Part shown: positions 1 through 8,368 of the stretch, piece after piece
Layout of the letters: the number at the start of each line of letters is the position of its first letter
Position numbering within the stretch: the stretch's first letter is position 1
Assembly (NCBI RefSeq): GCF_013364195.1
Contig: NZ_CP054918.1
Location: 2,159,001-2,223,000, forward strand
Origin: Streptomyces sp. NA04227
GTDB taxonomy: Bacteria; Actinomycetota; Actinomycetes; Streptomycetales; Streptomycetaceae
Direction of reading: 5' to 3'
DNA: 64,000 bases
The notes under the pieces: model-generated
The model's input: only the letters and a program-made list of their open reading frames with translations
The model's database searches: none
What the model was told of the DNA's origin: nothing
Program-made: the position numbers and the translations under genes

Positions 1-145
1 CTCTCGGCGCGCCGGGCAGAGGCAGCGGAAAACGCACCGCTGCGACGCGTTCCCGCAGTTCGCAGAGCGCTTCAAGCAGCTGAGGCCGTACATCCAAGGT
101 CACCACATGCGAAGAATGCCCAATTTTGCTGGCTTTCTGAAGCAT
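1..145 (-). CDS. Dynamin-like GTPase, N-terminal fragment (runs off the window)
   Basis: Only the first 48 codons lie in the window. The ATG at 145 has an AGGAG box 7 nt upstream. The translation contains VVTLDVRPQLLEAL and ends in RFPLPLPGAPR. I recognise this as the amino terminus of a streptomycete dynamin-family/YfjP-like GTPase; its P-loop would lie further downstream, outside the window, so the GTPase activity cannot be seen here. Family members often start at the VTLDV segment, so the GTG at 106 is an alternative start. The assignment rests on recall of the family's N-terminal sequence, not on a visible catalytic motif. Confidence 0.55.
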   Translation of the reverse strand, partial: MLQKASKIGHSSHVVTLDVRPQLLEALCELRERVAAVRFPLPLPGAPR

Positions 146-406
146 ATGGGCGCTCCTGCGCGCCGACCGGACGCATCAGGGGTACCGGCGGAGCCGCGAC
201 AGGCATAACGACTGCACAACACCCGCCACAACAGGCGCGAAAAGCGATGCGCGATTCGCACCCGCCTGCGATTATCGGGACCGCTTCACCGAACCTCCAC
301 AACGTGGTGCGGAGGCGAAGCAAACGGGATGACGACCATGGAGCTCTATCCTTGGTCCCCGACAACGGGCGCGGCCTGCTCACAGACCGCCGTCCGAGCG
401 TCACCG

Positions 407-479
407 GCCCCCGTAGCTCAGTGGATAGAGCAGGCGCCTTCTAAGCGCTTGGCCGCAGGTTCGAGTCCTGCCGGGGGCG
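407..479 (+). tRNA. tRNA-Arg (anticodon TCT)
   Basis: A full cloverleaf can be drawn. The acceptor stem is 407-413 with 472-478 (GCCCCCG/CGGGGGC). The D arm begins GCTC at 416. The anticodon stem is 433-437 with 445-449 and its loop CTTCTAA places TCT at 440-442. The T arm is 455-471 with loop TTCGAGT. G479 is the discriminator base. There is no encoded CCA. It decodes AGA, a rare codon in high-GC genomes. tRNA-Arg genes are frequent integration sites, but I saw no integrase or 3'-end duplication nearby. Confidence 0.96.
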
Positions 480-567
480 CTCTCTTGTGTACTGGTCAGC
501 CCGCCGGGCGACCACCCCGGCCCGTTCTGCGATGCGGACGAGATCCGGGGTGACACCGGCCAGGATC

Positions 568-591
568 GTGACGTGCTTCGTGACGTGCTTC
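568..591 (+). repeat. Tandem 12-bp direct repeat
   Basis: GTGACGTGCTTC occurs twice back to back (568-579 and 580-591) in the 213-bp gap between the tRNA and the next gene. No gene is supported in this gap. Open frames overlapping the tRNA on the opposite strand are typical tRNA shadows. Confidence 0.8.
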
Positions 592-692
592 GAGGCATTG
601 CTCCCGGACGATGCGACCGGCACTCCCTGCGCCCGCGCCGGGCGCGCGACCTCCGCCCTCGCCGCCCGTACCGGCCAACGCGGCGAAGTGCG

Positions 693-1691
693 TTACCTCT
701 GGAGGAAAGCCAGCAGCACGTCGCGCTCAGGCTGCTCGAAGTGCTGCTCGATCGCCGTGCGGACCGCCCCGGGGACGACCTCGGCGATGTCGGCCAGAAC
801 CTGCCTCCTGAGCGCGGCAGGGGCCCATACCGAGGCGTAGACGAGGGTGTCGACCCACTCCGGGTTCGCGTGGATCAGCGCGCCGCTGTGGGCCCAGAGC
901 CACTCGGGGTCGTAGTCGCGGAACGTCAACGGGCTGTCGCTGGGGCCGATACCGGCGAGCGCGAGTTCCTCGGTCAGGCCGAGAGCCGGTGCGTCGACAG
1001 GGGCGCCGGTGTCGTCGACGATCAGCAGCCGCTCGTGCAGGAGCAGAGCCGCACCGTCGAGCAGCGAGGACGAGGGCCGGCGCGGGTCAGGGGTCGTGTT
1101 CAGCCACTCCCGGCGCCCGGCCACCGAGCCCGTCAGGAGTTCGGCCCCCGCGGCCTCTCTCTCGTTGGTGAAGAAGTCGTAGGCCGCCCGCACCAGGCGC
1201 GGGTCCTCGGCGCTCAGCATGCCGGCGACCGCCCGGCTCAGCGCCGTCCGTTCGGCGCCGAGAAGACGGTGGAGCCGGGTGATCCACCGTGCGTACAACT
1301 CGACGCCGGGCGGCTCGAACGGCGGACGCAGGGCCGTCTCGACGACCAGAGCGTCCCAGTCGGTGGCGGTCTCCAGCGCTACGCCGTCCAGTACGGCGGG
1401 GAGTTCGAAGTCGGGGTGCCCGCCGCACACCCAATCGGTGAACGCCGGGTACAGATCATCCGTTTCGGCCCCGATCCGGTAACTCCAGACCGTGTCCCGA
1501 CGGTGGCATCCGCAGGTGTAGCGCCGGTGCTCCCCGTCCGGCAGCACCTCCGGCCGCACCGGTTCACCGCAGCGTGTGCAGCGCAGAGCGTTGCAGCCGA
1601 CAAGGGCGGCCCAGCCGAACTCGAACGGCTCGGTCGGCAGCCAGAAGCGCGCGCCCACCAACTCGGGAAAAGGACCGCAGAACCTCGTCAT
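693..1691 (-). CDS. Hypothetical protein with N-terminal zinc-ribbon motif, coupled to an LQR/GN-motif protein
   Basis: 332 residues, not recognised. Near the N terminus it has CTRC (C38, C41) and CGCH (C60, C62, H63), spaced like a small zinc ribbon. The remainder is acidic and probably soluble, with no signal peptide or membrane segment. Its ATG overlaps the stop of the upstream gene by four bases (ATGA), so the two are translationally coupled and should act together. If the upstream protein is a secreted toxin or cargo, this could be its immunity or loading partner; that is inference from position only. The protein reaches its stop at 693 without a visible terminator. Confidence 0.8.
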   Translation of the reverse strand: MTRFCGPFPELVGARFWLPTEPFEFGWAALVGCNALRCTRCGEPVRPEVLPDGEHRRYTCGCHRRDTVWSYRIGAETDDLYPAFTDWVCGGHPDFELPAVLDGVALETATDWDALVVETALRPPFEPPGVELYARWITRLHRLLGAERTALSRAVAGMLSAEDPRLVRAAYDFFTNEREAAGAELLTGSVAGRREWLNTTPDPRRPSSSLLDGAALLLHERLLIVDDTGAPVDAPALGLTEELALAGIGPSDSPLTFRDYDPEWLWAHSGALIHANPEWVDTLVYASVWAPAALRRQVLADIAEVVPGAVRTAIEQHFEQPERDVLLAFLQR

Positions 1692-3067
1692 GCCCCGGTC
1701 CCCGTCCTGGCGGGAGCTGTCTCCCCGGGGAACTTGCCGTCCTTGCCGCAGGCGCGCAGCTCCTCCTCGGTGAGAGGCTTGACGTTCCGGTAGATCTCCT
1801 GCGTCGGGTCGTACTCACAGCCGAACGGCTCGGCCGCGGCCATGATCTCGACAAGGGTGTGATGGCTGGCCCCGACGAGGAACGCGATGGACGCGAGCCG
1901 GGCACCGTACTTGTCCGCGCCGAGCGCCGTGGCGGCGCTCATCATCGTGTTGGTCGTGCCCGAGGGCCCGCCGCCGAGCGGGAGGCTGAGCTTGCGCTGC
2001 GCCGCTACCCAGGCGTTCTTCTCGTTGATCATCCAGACCTTCGCGCCGGCCGCCCATTTCAGAGCGTCCCGCTCCTTGTCCCATCCGGGATCGTCCTTGG
2101 TGTGCACCGCATTCTGCCGGTCACTGAACTCCAGGCCGGTCTGCGCCACCGTGTGGTCGGTGCGCCCGGTCTCGCCGGGTTCCCGATCCGGGTGCAGTGC
2201 CTTCAGCACGTCGTTGCGCCGGACGCGCGCGGCGCCCTGGTGGTGCACCGCCGAGTCCGGCGGAAGGGGCGCGATGTCGCGGGTGGTGACGGACTCCGGG
2301 CCCTTGCCGTCCCGCGCCATCGCCCGGCGACGATCCTGCAGGAAGGGCATGTTCAACTGGGCCTCCTTCATGCGCTCGTCGATCTCCGTCCGCTTCGCGG
2401 AGCCTGCGAGGTCCCGGGCCAGCACTTCGGTGAAGAAGCGCACGATGTGGGTGTACCGCTCGCTGAGATTGCCCTCGTCGAAGACGGCCATGACGTCGTC
2501 GACCGCGGTGCCGACGAAGCCCGACTTCTCGACACCTTCCTGACCGACGACCTTGAAGATCTCGGCCAGTCGCTGATCGGCGTGATCCCATGCGTCGCCC
2601 ACTCCGCTGCGGATGTACGCCTTGGCCTTCGCGGCCATAACGGCCATGGCGCCGTTGGCGGATGCGTGCGAGGACGCCTTGGCCGCGAGTTTGCGCTCGA
2701 ACGCCATCGCCTCCGCTTCGAACGCCGGATTGGCGGCCTTCGACTGCCCGCTGGTGTTGGCCCCCAGAGTCAGGCCCTCGTCGTCCATACGCTGGACCAT
2801 CAGCGCGGCCACCGCGCGGTTGCCCGCACTGGTCTGCATCCGCTGCACCACGGCACGCGCAGCCTGCGGGCGGTCGGCGGTCTCCCCGCCCGTGTCCCGC
2901 TCCCGCGTTCCCGACTGCCCGGCGCGCTGGAGCATCTCCGCCACGGCCCTGTTGCCCATACCTCGTTGGAGGGCCATCAGTCCCGGCAGGGGCTGACCAC
3001 CCCACCCTGCTCGTGCATGAGTCGACGGAGCGCGGCTGGTCTTGTCGTCGTCCCGCTGGTGACGCAT
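1688..3067 (-). CDS. LQR/GN-motif protein, candidate cargo or toxin of a secretion/contractile system
   Basis: 459 residues. Two copies of the motif LQRxxGNRAV occur at residues 33-48 and 75-93. In actinomycetes this motif marks proteins encoded with extracellular contractile injection systems and DUF4157-type polymorphic toxins. A helical middle (110-250) leads to a C-terminal domain (about 330-445) with conserved-looking GGGPSGTTNT (365-374), GASHHTLVEIM (399-409) and YDPTQEIY (419-426). The paired histidines H402/H403 could be catalytic or metal-binding, but I do not recognise the fold. There is no signal peptide. The start has GAGGAG just upstream. No sheath, tube or baseplate genes are in the window, so any machine it serves is encoded elsewhere. 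Confidence 0.8.
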   Translation of the reverse strand: MRHQRDDDKTSRAPSTHARAGWGGQPLPGLMALQRGMGNRAVAEMLQRAGQSGTRERDTGGETADRPQAARAVVQRMQTSAGNRAVAALMVQRMDDEGLTLGANTSGQSKAANPAFEAEAMAFERKLAAKASSHASANGAMAVMAAKAKAYIRSGVGDAWDHADQRLAEIFKVVGQEGVEKSGFVGTAVDDVMAVFDEGNLSERYTHIVRFFTEVLARDLAGSAKRTEIDERMKEAQLNMPFLQDRRRAMARDGKGPESVTTRDIAPLPPDSAVHHQGAARVRRNDVLKALHPDREPGETGRTDHTVAQTGLEFSDRQNAVHTKDDPGWDKERDALKWAAGAKVWMINEKNAWVAAQRKLSLPLGGGPSGTTNTMMSAATALGADKYGARLASIAFLVGASHHTLVEIMAAAEPFGCEYDPTQEIYRNVKPLTEEELRACGKDGKFPGETAPARTGTGA

Positions 3068-3494
3068 AGCTCCTCTTCTCGCAGGCGAGCACCCGGTAAC
3101 GGGCCATCGATGCGCTCAGGCAGCCTATTTCCGGACCACACTTCGGACTACGTCCCAAAGGGCACAGTCCGGTGGCTTCATGGGCAGAGCCAGAGGGTGC
3201 CGGGGTCCGCCGAAGTCGCCGCGACGGCGAGAGCGAGCGGCCCCGGGCGGAGGAACTCCCCCCTCCTCATCACCGACCCGACAACTTCAAGTCCCAAACC
3301 CCGTACGAAGGTTCCGGTTCGGGGGACTTGGTGCAGCAGGTGTGCCTGCGGGAGCCTCGTTTGTCACGTGTTCGCCGCAGCGGACGGCTTGAAACCGCCG
3401 CTCCCCACGAGGTTCGATAGCTTGAACCGGTCTGTTCCGAAGGCGACTTGCGACACATTCACCTGTTTTCCAGGGTGGCTGGGGGGAACCGAAC
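3068..3494. other. Divergent intergenic region, no gene seen
   Basis: The 427 bases separate the minus-strand LQR/GN pair from the plus-strand ESX-like unit and must carry promoters in both directions. I see no convincing -35/-10 pair; a weak TTGCGA lies near 3447. Open frames here have no ribosome-binding sites and unlikely composition. Confidence 0.5.
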
Positions 3495-3815
3495 ATGTCG
3501 AAGGGCGACCTCGTTCTGAGCCTGGCCGGGCTCGGCGACCTGGCGGACCTCCTGCGGTCGATCAAGAAGCGCATGGACGACACCGGCCAGGTCGACCGCA
3601 AGCTGGGCAACGGGGAGCTGGGCTCGAGCTCGGCGTTCGATGCCATGGACGACTTCATGAGCGGCTGGAAGGACGGCCGCAAGGAGATCGACGCCGGTGT
3701 CGACGGCGTGGCGCAGATGGCTCAGGACATCGTCGACGAGATAACCAAGCTCGACCTCGAACTCAGAAATGCCCTCCTCAAGCACGAGAATAAGGAGGGC
3801 AAGGGTGGAAAGTGA
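3495..3815 (+). CDS. Small helical ESX/WXG100-like protein
   Basis: 106 residues with no signal peptide. The segment FDAMDDFMSGWKDGRKEI, followed by a long amphipathic helix, matches the second-helix pattern of actinobacterial WXG-like proteins (hydrophobic-acidic helix with a central W before a charged turn). The canonical W-x-G is not exact (it reads WKDG), so membership is by pattern rather than strict motif. It heads a tight plus-strand unit with the next two genes. Proteins of this kind pair with larger type VII substrates and guide them to the ESX machinery; that role is inferred here. A GGGG box lies upstream of the ATG. Confidence 0.75.
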   Translation: MSKGDLVLSLAGLGDLADLLRSIKKRMDDTGQVDRKLGNGELGSSSAFDAMDDFMSGWKDGRKEIDAGVDGVAQMAQDIVDEITKLDLELRNALLKHENKEGKGGK

Positions 3816-4515
3816 GACCGCCGTCCCCGAGGGCCCCAATGACCCCGAGGACCCCTTCGGCAGTGCCGCTCCGGGGGACGTCATCGGTATCAACATCCAG
3901 GTCCCCAGCGCCTGGTACGAGTTCGACGTCCACCCCGCGACGGTGAACCGCTCGATTCGGGAGGCGGTCGCGGAGCGGGTCAGGGAGAAGCCGGAGCTGG
4001 CCGGGTATCAGGCCGATCTGGTCAGGACGCTGAAGAAGGTGGCCCGCGAGGCGAGGAAGAACAACGTCGTCTATTCGGGGTCCATGTGCGAGATCGTCGA
4101 CAGCGAACCGATGGTGGCCAGTGTCACGGTCAGTGTGACCGAGGCCGTGAACGAGACCACGGGCGAGCGCGCACCGACCGGCCTCGACACACTCATGGCG
4201 GTACTGGAGCCGATGGCCCCCGGCCGTCGGCCCACCGACCCCTGGCGCCGGGTGTCCGCCGTGGACCTGCCCGAAGCGGGCGCGGCGGCGCGCACCGAAG
4301 GCATCGAGGACCTTGAGATCCCCGACGACGACCGCAGCTATCGGGCGGTGATGATGCAGACCTTCGTACCCTTCCCCGGCAGCAGCCCGAAGGTCGCCGT
4401 CATCAGCGCCAGTACGCCCCAACTGGCCCTGGCCGAGCCGATGCTGCAGCTCTTCGGCCTCATCACGAACACCTTCCGTTTCGTGCACCGCGCCGATCTC
4501 GAGACGGAGAGCTGA
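3805..4515 (+). CDS. ESX-associated conserved protein, possible substrate chaperone
   Basis: 236 residues from a GTG at 3805, with AAGGAG at 3792-3797; it overlaps the preceding gene by 11 bases, implying coupled translation. The segment QVPSAWYEFDVHP is followed by a charged helical stretch (REAVAERVREKPEL) and alternating beta-like sequence such as VASVTVSVTEAV. I recall this layout from actinobacterial proteins lying between a WXG-like gene and a putative type VII-secreted protein. No catalytic motif is visible and there is no membrane segment. A role as a dedicated cytosolic chaperone or adaptor for the 493-residue protein downstream is inference from neighbourhood. Confidence 0.78.
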   Translation: MESETAVPEGPNDPEDPFGSAAPGDVIGINIQVPSAWYEFDVHPATVNRSIREAVAERVREKPELAGYQADLVRTLKKVAREARKNNVVYSGSMCEIVDSEPMVASVTVSVTEAVNETTGERAPTGLDTLMAVLEPMAPGRRPTDPWRRVSAVDLPEAGAAARTEGIEDLEIPDDDRSYRAVMMQTFVPFPGSSPKVAVISASTPQLALAEPMLQLFGLITNTFRFVHRADLETES

Positions 4516-4520
4516 GTGCG

Positions 4521-6002
4521 ATGGCCCGCCCCACCGACTGGCACCACCTCGACCTGCACGACGACCCGACGCCCGGCGATCCCTACGAGGTCAGTCTCCA
4601 GGGCAAGCGGTACAAGAAGTTCGTCGAGGACATCTCCACGGCGCTCTCGGGCATGCGCTCCGCCTCGAAGGACTCCGTTCTGGAGGAAGCGGCGGGCAAG
4701 GCCATCGCCGAGTTCAAGGAGCGCATCGGCAAGCTGCCGGGCCAGTTGCAGAAGCTGCACGACTCGTACGACATCGTCTCGGGCGCGCTGCTGACCTACG
4801 CCGGGAAGCTGGAGCAGGCCCAGACAACGGCCGACCACGCGCTCGCCAAGGCCCGTATTCTGCGTGGCGATCTCTCCAGGGCGCAGTCGCGGCTGGACAG
4901 CGCCACCACCGAGGCGAACCGTGCCAAGTCCGCGCAGGACAAGCTGAAGGACCCGGCCGTGGGCAGCGCGGAGCCGCCGGAGCCGGAGAAGGTCCGCAAG
5001 GCGGCGAGCAACGCCCGGCACGCGAACGAGCACGAGAAGTCGATGCAGTCTCAGGTCGACAGCCTGCACGCCCAGCTCGCGGAGCTGAAGACGAAGGCGG
5101 AGGGCGCCGGAAAGGACCAGGACGACGCTGCCGACAAGCTCGTCCACGAGCTCCACGACGCGTCCGACGCCGGGATCCAGAACAAGAAGTGGTACGAGAA
5201 GGTCGGCGACTGGCTCGCGAAGGCATGGAAGGTGATCGTGATCGCCGCCAAGATCTTCGTCGCGATCGCCGGGATCGTGCTGCTCTTCGTGGGCGGCCCG
5301 CTGGTGTGGTTCGTCCTGGCGGCGGCCTTGATCGTGCTGGCGGACACCATCGCCAAGTTCGCCCAGGGAAAGGCGGGTTGGGGCGATCTCCTGTTCGCCG
5401 CGCTGGACTGCGTCCCGGTGCTCGGGAAGCTGGCCATGCTGGCGAAGGCGGGCAAGCTCATGAAGGGCTTCAACATGGCGTTGAAGGTCAGGAAGGCCGA
5501 GATCGCCTTCGCCCGCGTGATCAAGGTGTGGCGCACCGGCGCGGACTTCAAGGGCCTGAGCAAGGTCGCCCTCACGTTCGCCAAGGGTGAGCTGAAGACC
5601 ACGCTCAAGGACGCCTTGAACGGCGGGTGGAGCGAGGTGAAGAAGAACGCTCTGGCCAACCTCACCGGCAATGTGATCGGCGCCGGCACCGGCTCGCTCG
5701 TGAGCAAGGGATTCGGCAAGCTGCCCAAGCTGATCAACGACAGCAGCCTGACCAACCTGACGCGCAGGCAGTACGCGGACCTCACCATGACCCTGAACGG
5801 CAGGAACCCGCTGGGCGCGGGCATCATCGGCGGCACCGAAGGCTTCGTCACCAGTGTGACCAGGGCGACCGTCAACACCGCCGTCTTCGGAAAGGAATTC
5901 GACACGACGGGCATGCTGGTGGACACCGCCGGTGGCTACGGCAACAGCGGTGTCGGGTACAAGCCGGGTATCGGTCCCGCGAAGGCGGCCTTCGGCGTCT
6001 GA
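4521..6002 (+). CDS. Putative type VII-secreted coiled-coil membrane-active protein
   Basis: 493 residues. Residues 1-215 are almost wholly helical, with long coiled coils and two WXG/LXG-like helical hairpins. Residues 235-275 form one or two strongly hydrophobic segments. The C-terminal third is rich in Gly, Lys and Thr (LTGNVIGAGTGSLVSKGFGK) and resembles the pre-toxin region of LXG-type polymorphic toxins, but no toxin domain follows; the protein simply ends. It may therefore be a toxin that lacks a separate enzymatic tip (a pore-former) or a structural ESX substrate. It starts 5 bases after the upstream stop. The following gene is convergent, with only 19 bases between them. Confidence 0.78.
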   Translation: MARPTDWHHLDLHDDPTPGDPYEVSLQGKRYKKFVEDISTALSGMRSASKDSVLEEAAGKAIAEFKERIGKLPGQLQKLHDSYDIVSGALLTYAGKLEQAQTTADHALAKARILRGDLSRAQSRLDSATTEANRAKSAQDKLKDPAVGSAEPPEPEKVRKAASNARHANEHEKSMQSQVDSLHAQLAELKTKAEGAGKDQDDAADKLVHELHDASDAGIQNKKWYEKVGDWLAKAWKVIVIAAKIFVAIAGIVLLFVGGPLVWFVLAAALIVLADTIAKFAQGKAGWGDLLFAALDCVPVLGKLAMLAKAGKLMKGFNMALKVRKAEIAFARVIKVWRTGADFKGLSKVALTFAKGELKTTLKDALNGGWSEVKKNALANLTGNVIGAGTGSLVSKGFGKLPKLINDSSLTNLTRRQYADLTMTLNGRNPLGAGIIGGTEGFVTSVTRATVNTAVFGKEFDTTGMLVDTAGGYGNSGVGYKPGIGPAKAAFGV

Positions 6003-6021
6003 GAGCTCGCCGGGGCGGCCG

Positions 6022-6519
6022 TCAGCGGCCGAAGTGGCGGCGTGTGTCCTCGAAGCGGTCCATCGCGTCCTTCACCTGCGTACGGAAGTCGATGACCTCG
6101 ATGCCGCCGTCCGCCAGGACGCCCGCGTGCTCGGTGGGTCGCGTCACGCGCCCGAGATGGCTGTCCACCAGACTCCGAGCGGCCGACCAGAGGGAATCCG
6201 CGACGATCCCCGGCGCCGACTCGTCGATCCGCGACCAGCCCTGGCCGGTCGTCAGGACCTCGTTCTTGAGGGTGAACTTCAACGGCAGCCCGATGTCCGA
6301 GCACTTGAACTTGCCGCCCCCGTCCCGCAGCAGCGTCCCCACCCCGTCGAGCAGTTCGACCAGCGCCGGGAAGAGCACGATTCCCATGCCGCCGTCGGGC
6401 TGGCGGGCACTTCTCGTGGTGGCGCTCCCGGAGCTGCCGTTGACGTCGAGATGTCCCAGGAACATGCCGTCGCTGACGTCTTCCTGGTCAGTGAGCGGGG
6501 TGAACGTGAACTCAGGCAC
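6022..6519 (-). CDS. Hypothetical protein convergent with the ESX-like unit
   Basis: 165 residues from a GTG with GAGG at the expected distance. Not recognised. It is soluble, without signal peptide or membrane segment. It begins FTFTPLTDQEDVSDGMFLGHLDVNG and ends in a helix (VKDAMDRFEDTRRHF). Because it abuts the candidate effector tail to tail, it could be a partner or immunity protein, but opposite orientation argues against simple co-expression. No clear relative comes to mind. Confidence 0.75.
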   Translation of the reverse strand: MPEFTFTPLTDQEDVSDGMFLGHLDVNGSSGSATTRSARQPDGGMGIVLFPALVELLDGVGTLLRDGGGKFKCSDIGLPLKFTLKNEVLTTGQGWSRIDESAPGIVADSLWSAARSLVDSHLGRVTRPTEHAGVLADGGIEVIDFRTQVKDAMDRFEDTRRHFGR

Positions 6520-6628
6520 CGGAACCTCGCTTGTGCACTCGGGTCGACTCTCTTTCCACTCCTGGATTTACCGTGCCACGGCGGTTCGATCGGATGCGAA
6601 CCCGATCCGATCCGTTCGGTTCGGCCCC

Positions 6629-7318
6629 TCAGGCCGGGCCCCTGGTCCGGAAGCCTTTCCACAGACCGGACAGCAGCCTGCGCCGTTGCTCCTCCTCCGA
6701 CGGAGGTACGGCGATTCCGGTCGCCTGGGCACGCCTCCAGGACGCCTCGCTCACGCCGTCCGGCCGACTGTCGCGATCGGTGACGTACGTGTGCTGAGGG
6801 CGTACCGCCAGCAGGCCCCGAGGGCCGGGCAGCGCGACTACGCACGCGAACCGTGGATCGCCCGCGCACAGCAACCCGGCGGACCTGGCCTCGGTCACCA
6901 CGCGCCGCCATCGCTTCCCCGGCCCGAACCGCCGAAAGGCGACTTGGACCCGCTTACCCGGATCATCCGGATCCGGGAGCCGGCAGTACTCGGCACCCGC
7001 CGGATGGGCCTGCCCGATCGCGGGCAGCTCCTGCCAGGGGTACGTCTCCAACACCCCTCGCATACCGCCCAGTTGCTCCCAGCGAAGCACGGAGACAACA
7101 AGCCCTGCGGCCATCACGAGCACGACCGGTACCGCACCGATGTTCACGACGAACTGACTCGCCCAGCCCTGGCCCACCGCGGTCGCCGCCAGTGCGGCGT
7201 AGCCGGGGAGGCACAGGGTCCACAGGACCATGGCCGCCCGCGTGCGCCGCCGCTCCCCCTGCCACGCGCGAAGCGTCGCCGGGTCGGCGAGTGCGGCGTC
7301 GAGTGCGCGGCTGGTCAT
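6629..7318 (-). CDS. Hypothetical membrane protein with two N-terminal transmembrane segments
   Basis: 229 residues; GGAGGAG lies 8 nt before the ATG. Two hydrophobic segments (about 28-48 and 58-78) form an N-terminal hairpin, and the remaining 150 residues are basic and probably cytosolic. That part contains VQVAFRRFGPGKRWRRVV and a C-terminal EEEQRRRLLSGLWKGFR helix. I do not recognise the family. It is transcribed in the same direction as the 6022-6519 gene, 109 bases upstream of it, and could be co-transcribed. Confidence 0.75.
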   Translation of the reverse strand: MTSRALDAALADPATLRAWQGERRRTRAAMVLWTLCLPGYAALAATAVGQGWASQFVVNIGAVPVVLVMAAGLVVSVLRWEQLGGMRGVLETYPWQELPAIGQAHPAGAEYCRLPDPDDPGKRVQVAFRRFGPGKRWRRVVTEARSAGLLCAGDPRFACVVALPGPRGLLAVRPQHTYVTDRDSRPDGVSEASWRRAQATGIAVPPSEEEQRRRLLSGLWKGFRTRGPA

Positions 7319-7401
7319 CTCGTGGACTCCTCCCCGTACGGCGCGCTTACGTCGGCGCGTACGTGTCCACAGACCAGACCAGGTCGCGTCGGCGAGCGCA
7401 A

Positions 7402-7428
7402 GCCTTCGTCGTCAGCCGCGGCGAAGGC
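7402..7428 (-). terminator. Candidate hairpin terminator
   Basis: A 7-bp stem (GCCTTCG/CGAAGGC, 402-408 with 422-428 of this kilobase) and 13-nt loop lie just past the stop of the 305-residue membrane protein. There is no U-tract. Confidence 0.4.
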
Positions 7429-7450
7429 CCTCCTCCTCCCCCCGATCCCC

Positions 7451-8368
7451 TCAGCGCCGAGCCCCCGCCTGCCCCTCCCCCAACACCCGCGCCGTGGCCC
7501 GGTTCGTCGTCGCGTCCTCGATGCAGCCGCGTAGGCGCATCAGGTCGTGCGGCGGCAGGGCGGGGCGGATCACACCGGCGTACACGTTCTTCTCCAGGTG
7601 TTGGACGAAGGCGCGGTCGTTGAGGGCGGCGGTGGAGCGGCGGCAGGTCTGCCACAGGTCTTCGGCGGCGAGTTGGAGGGCCTCGGGGGGTTCGGCGCCG
7701 CGCATCTCGATCCGGAAGACCACGGTGGTGGCCGCGGCGTCGGGGCGCTCCTGCGGGCGGGTCTGGGTGGCGTCGGCGAGGCCGCCGCGGAGGACGGTCA
7801 GGAGGACCACGGCGACGGCGGCCGTGGCGAGCAGGGCGAGGTTGCGTCCGGCGTGGGACGGTGCCACGGGTGACCGGTCCTCCAGGCGGGCGGGCTGGGA
7901 GGCGGTGCCCGCGGCGAGGTCTCCGGGGGCGGTGAGGGCGGCCAGTCTGCCCGCCAGGCGGCGTTCGGCGGCCGGGCGTGCGGTGGCGGCGGCGATCTTC
8001 TGGACGACGAACGCGACTCCGGAGAGGGCCGCGCCCGCGACCATCAGGACGGGGATGAAGACGAAGGTGCGCTGGGTGCCGTCCAGGTCCTCGGAGCGCA
8101 TCCAGCGGAAGCTGCCCGGGGCACTGTGCCGGGACTGTTCGAGGCGGCGCCGTACCTCCTCCACGCGGGCGTCGTGTGCGGCCAGCCGGTTCTCCAGGCG
8201 GGACAGCCGGGACAGCAGGACCAGGCAGACGAGGAAGCCCTCGACGGCGAGCAGCACCACACCGGCGATGAGGGCCCGTTGCCACTCCCAGCGGTAGAGG
8301 TAGAGGACCAGGTAGTACCCGGCGTACAGGGCCGAGAAGGCGCCGCAGAGGTAGGTCACGTACTTCAT
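7451..8368 (-). CDS. Membrane protein with coiled coil, coupled to a PEP-utilising enzyme
   Basis: 305 residues starting MKYVTYLCGAF. Two N-terminal membrane segments (5-25, 32-54) are followed by a short coiled coil (55-82, LSRLENRLAAHDARVEEVRRRL). A third membrane segment lies near 103-123 and a fourth near 186-203. The last 100 residues (VVFRIEMRGAEPPEALQLA...) form an outside domain with two cysteines. The ATG overlaps the stop of the upstream PEP-utiliser by four bases, so the two are coupled. A longer open frame extends upstream in this phase but is an antisense-type shadow within the PEP gene. Function unknown; it may anchor or sense for the enzyme. Confidence 0.8.
   Translation of the reverse strand: MKYVTYLCGAFSALYAGYYLVLYLYRWEWQRALIAGVVLLAVEGFLVCLVLLSRLSRLENRLAAHDARVEEVRRRLEQSRHSAPGSFRWMRSEDLDGTQRTFVFIPVLMVAGAALSGVAFVVQKIAAATARPAAERRLAGRLAALTAPGDLAAGTASQPARLEDRSPVAPSHAGRNLALLATAAVAVVLLTVLRGGLADATQTRPQERPDAAATTVVFRIEMRGAEPPEALQLAAEDLWQTCRRSTAALNDRAFVQHLEKNVYAGVIRPALPPHDLMRLRGCIEDATTNRATARVLGEGQAGARR

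Noticed and set aside
401..623. Minus-strand open frames overlapping the tRNA, with translated segments such as GRTRTCGQALRRRLLYPLSYGGR
   Set aside because: These are the usual antisense translations of a tRNA gene; they have no ribosome-binding site and recur wherever such a tRNA occurs.
407..700. Possible mobile-element attachment site at the tRNA-Arg gene
   Set aside because: No 3'-end duplication or integrase was seen. The 12-bp direct repeat at 568-591 is not part of the tRNA.
1688..3067. The possibility of a full contractile injection system in this region
   Set aside because: No sheath, tube, baseplate or ATPase gene lies in the window; only the motif-bearing protein is present.
573..3793. 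Very long plus-strand open frames (about 400 and 740 codons) over the zinc-ribbon and LQR/GN genes
   Set aside because: They lie antisense to well-supported minus-strand genes, are rich in Arg/Pro/Gly and have no coding-like motifs; high GC content keeps such frames open.
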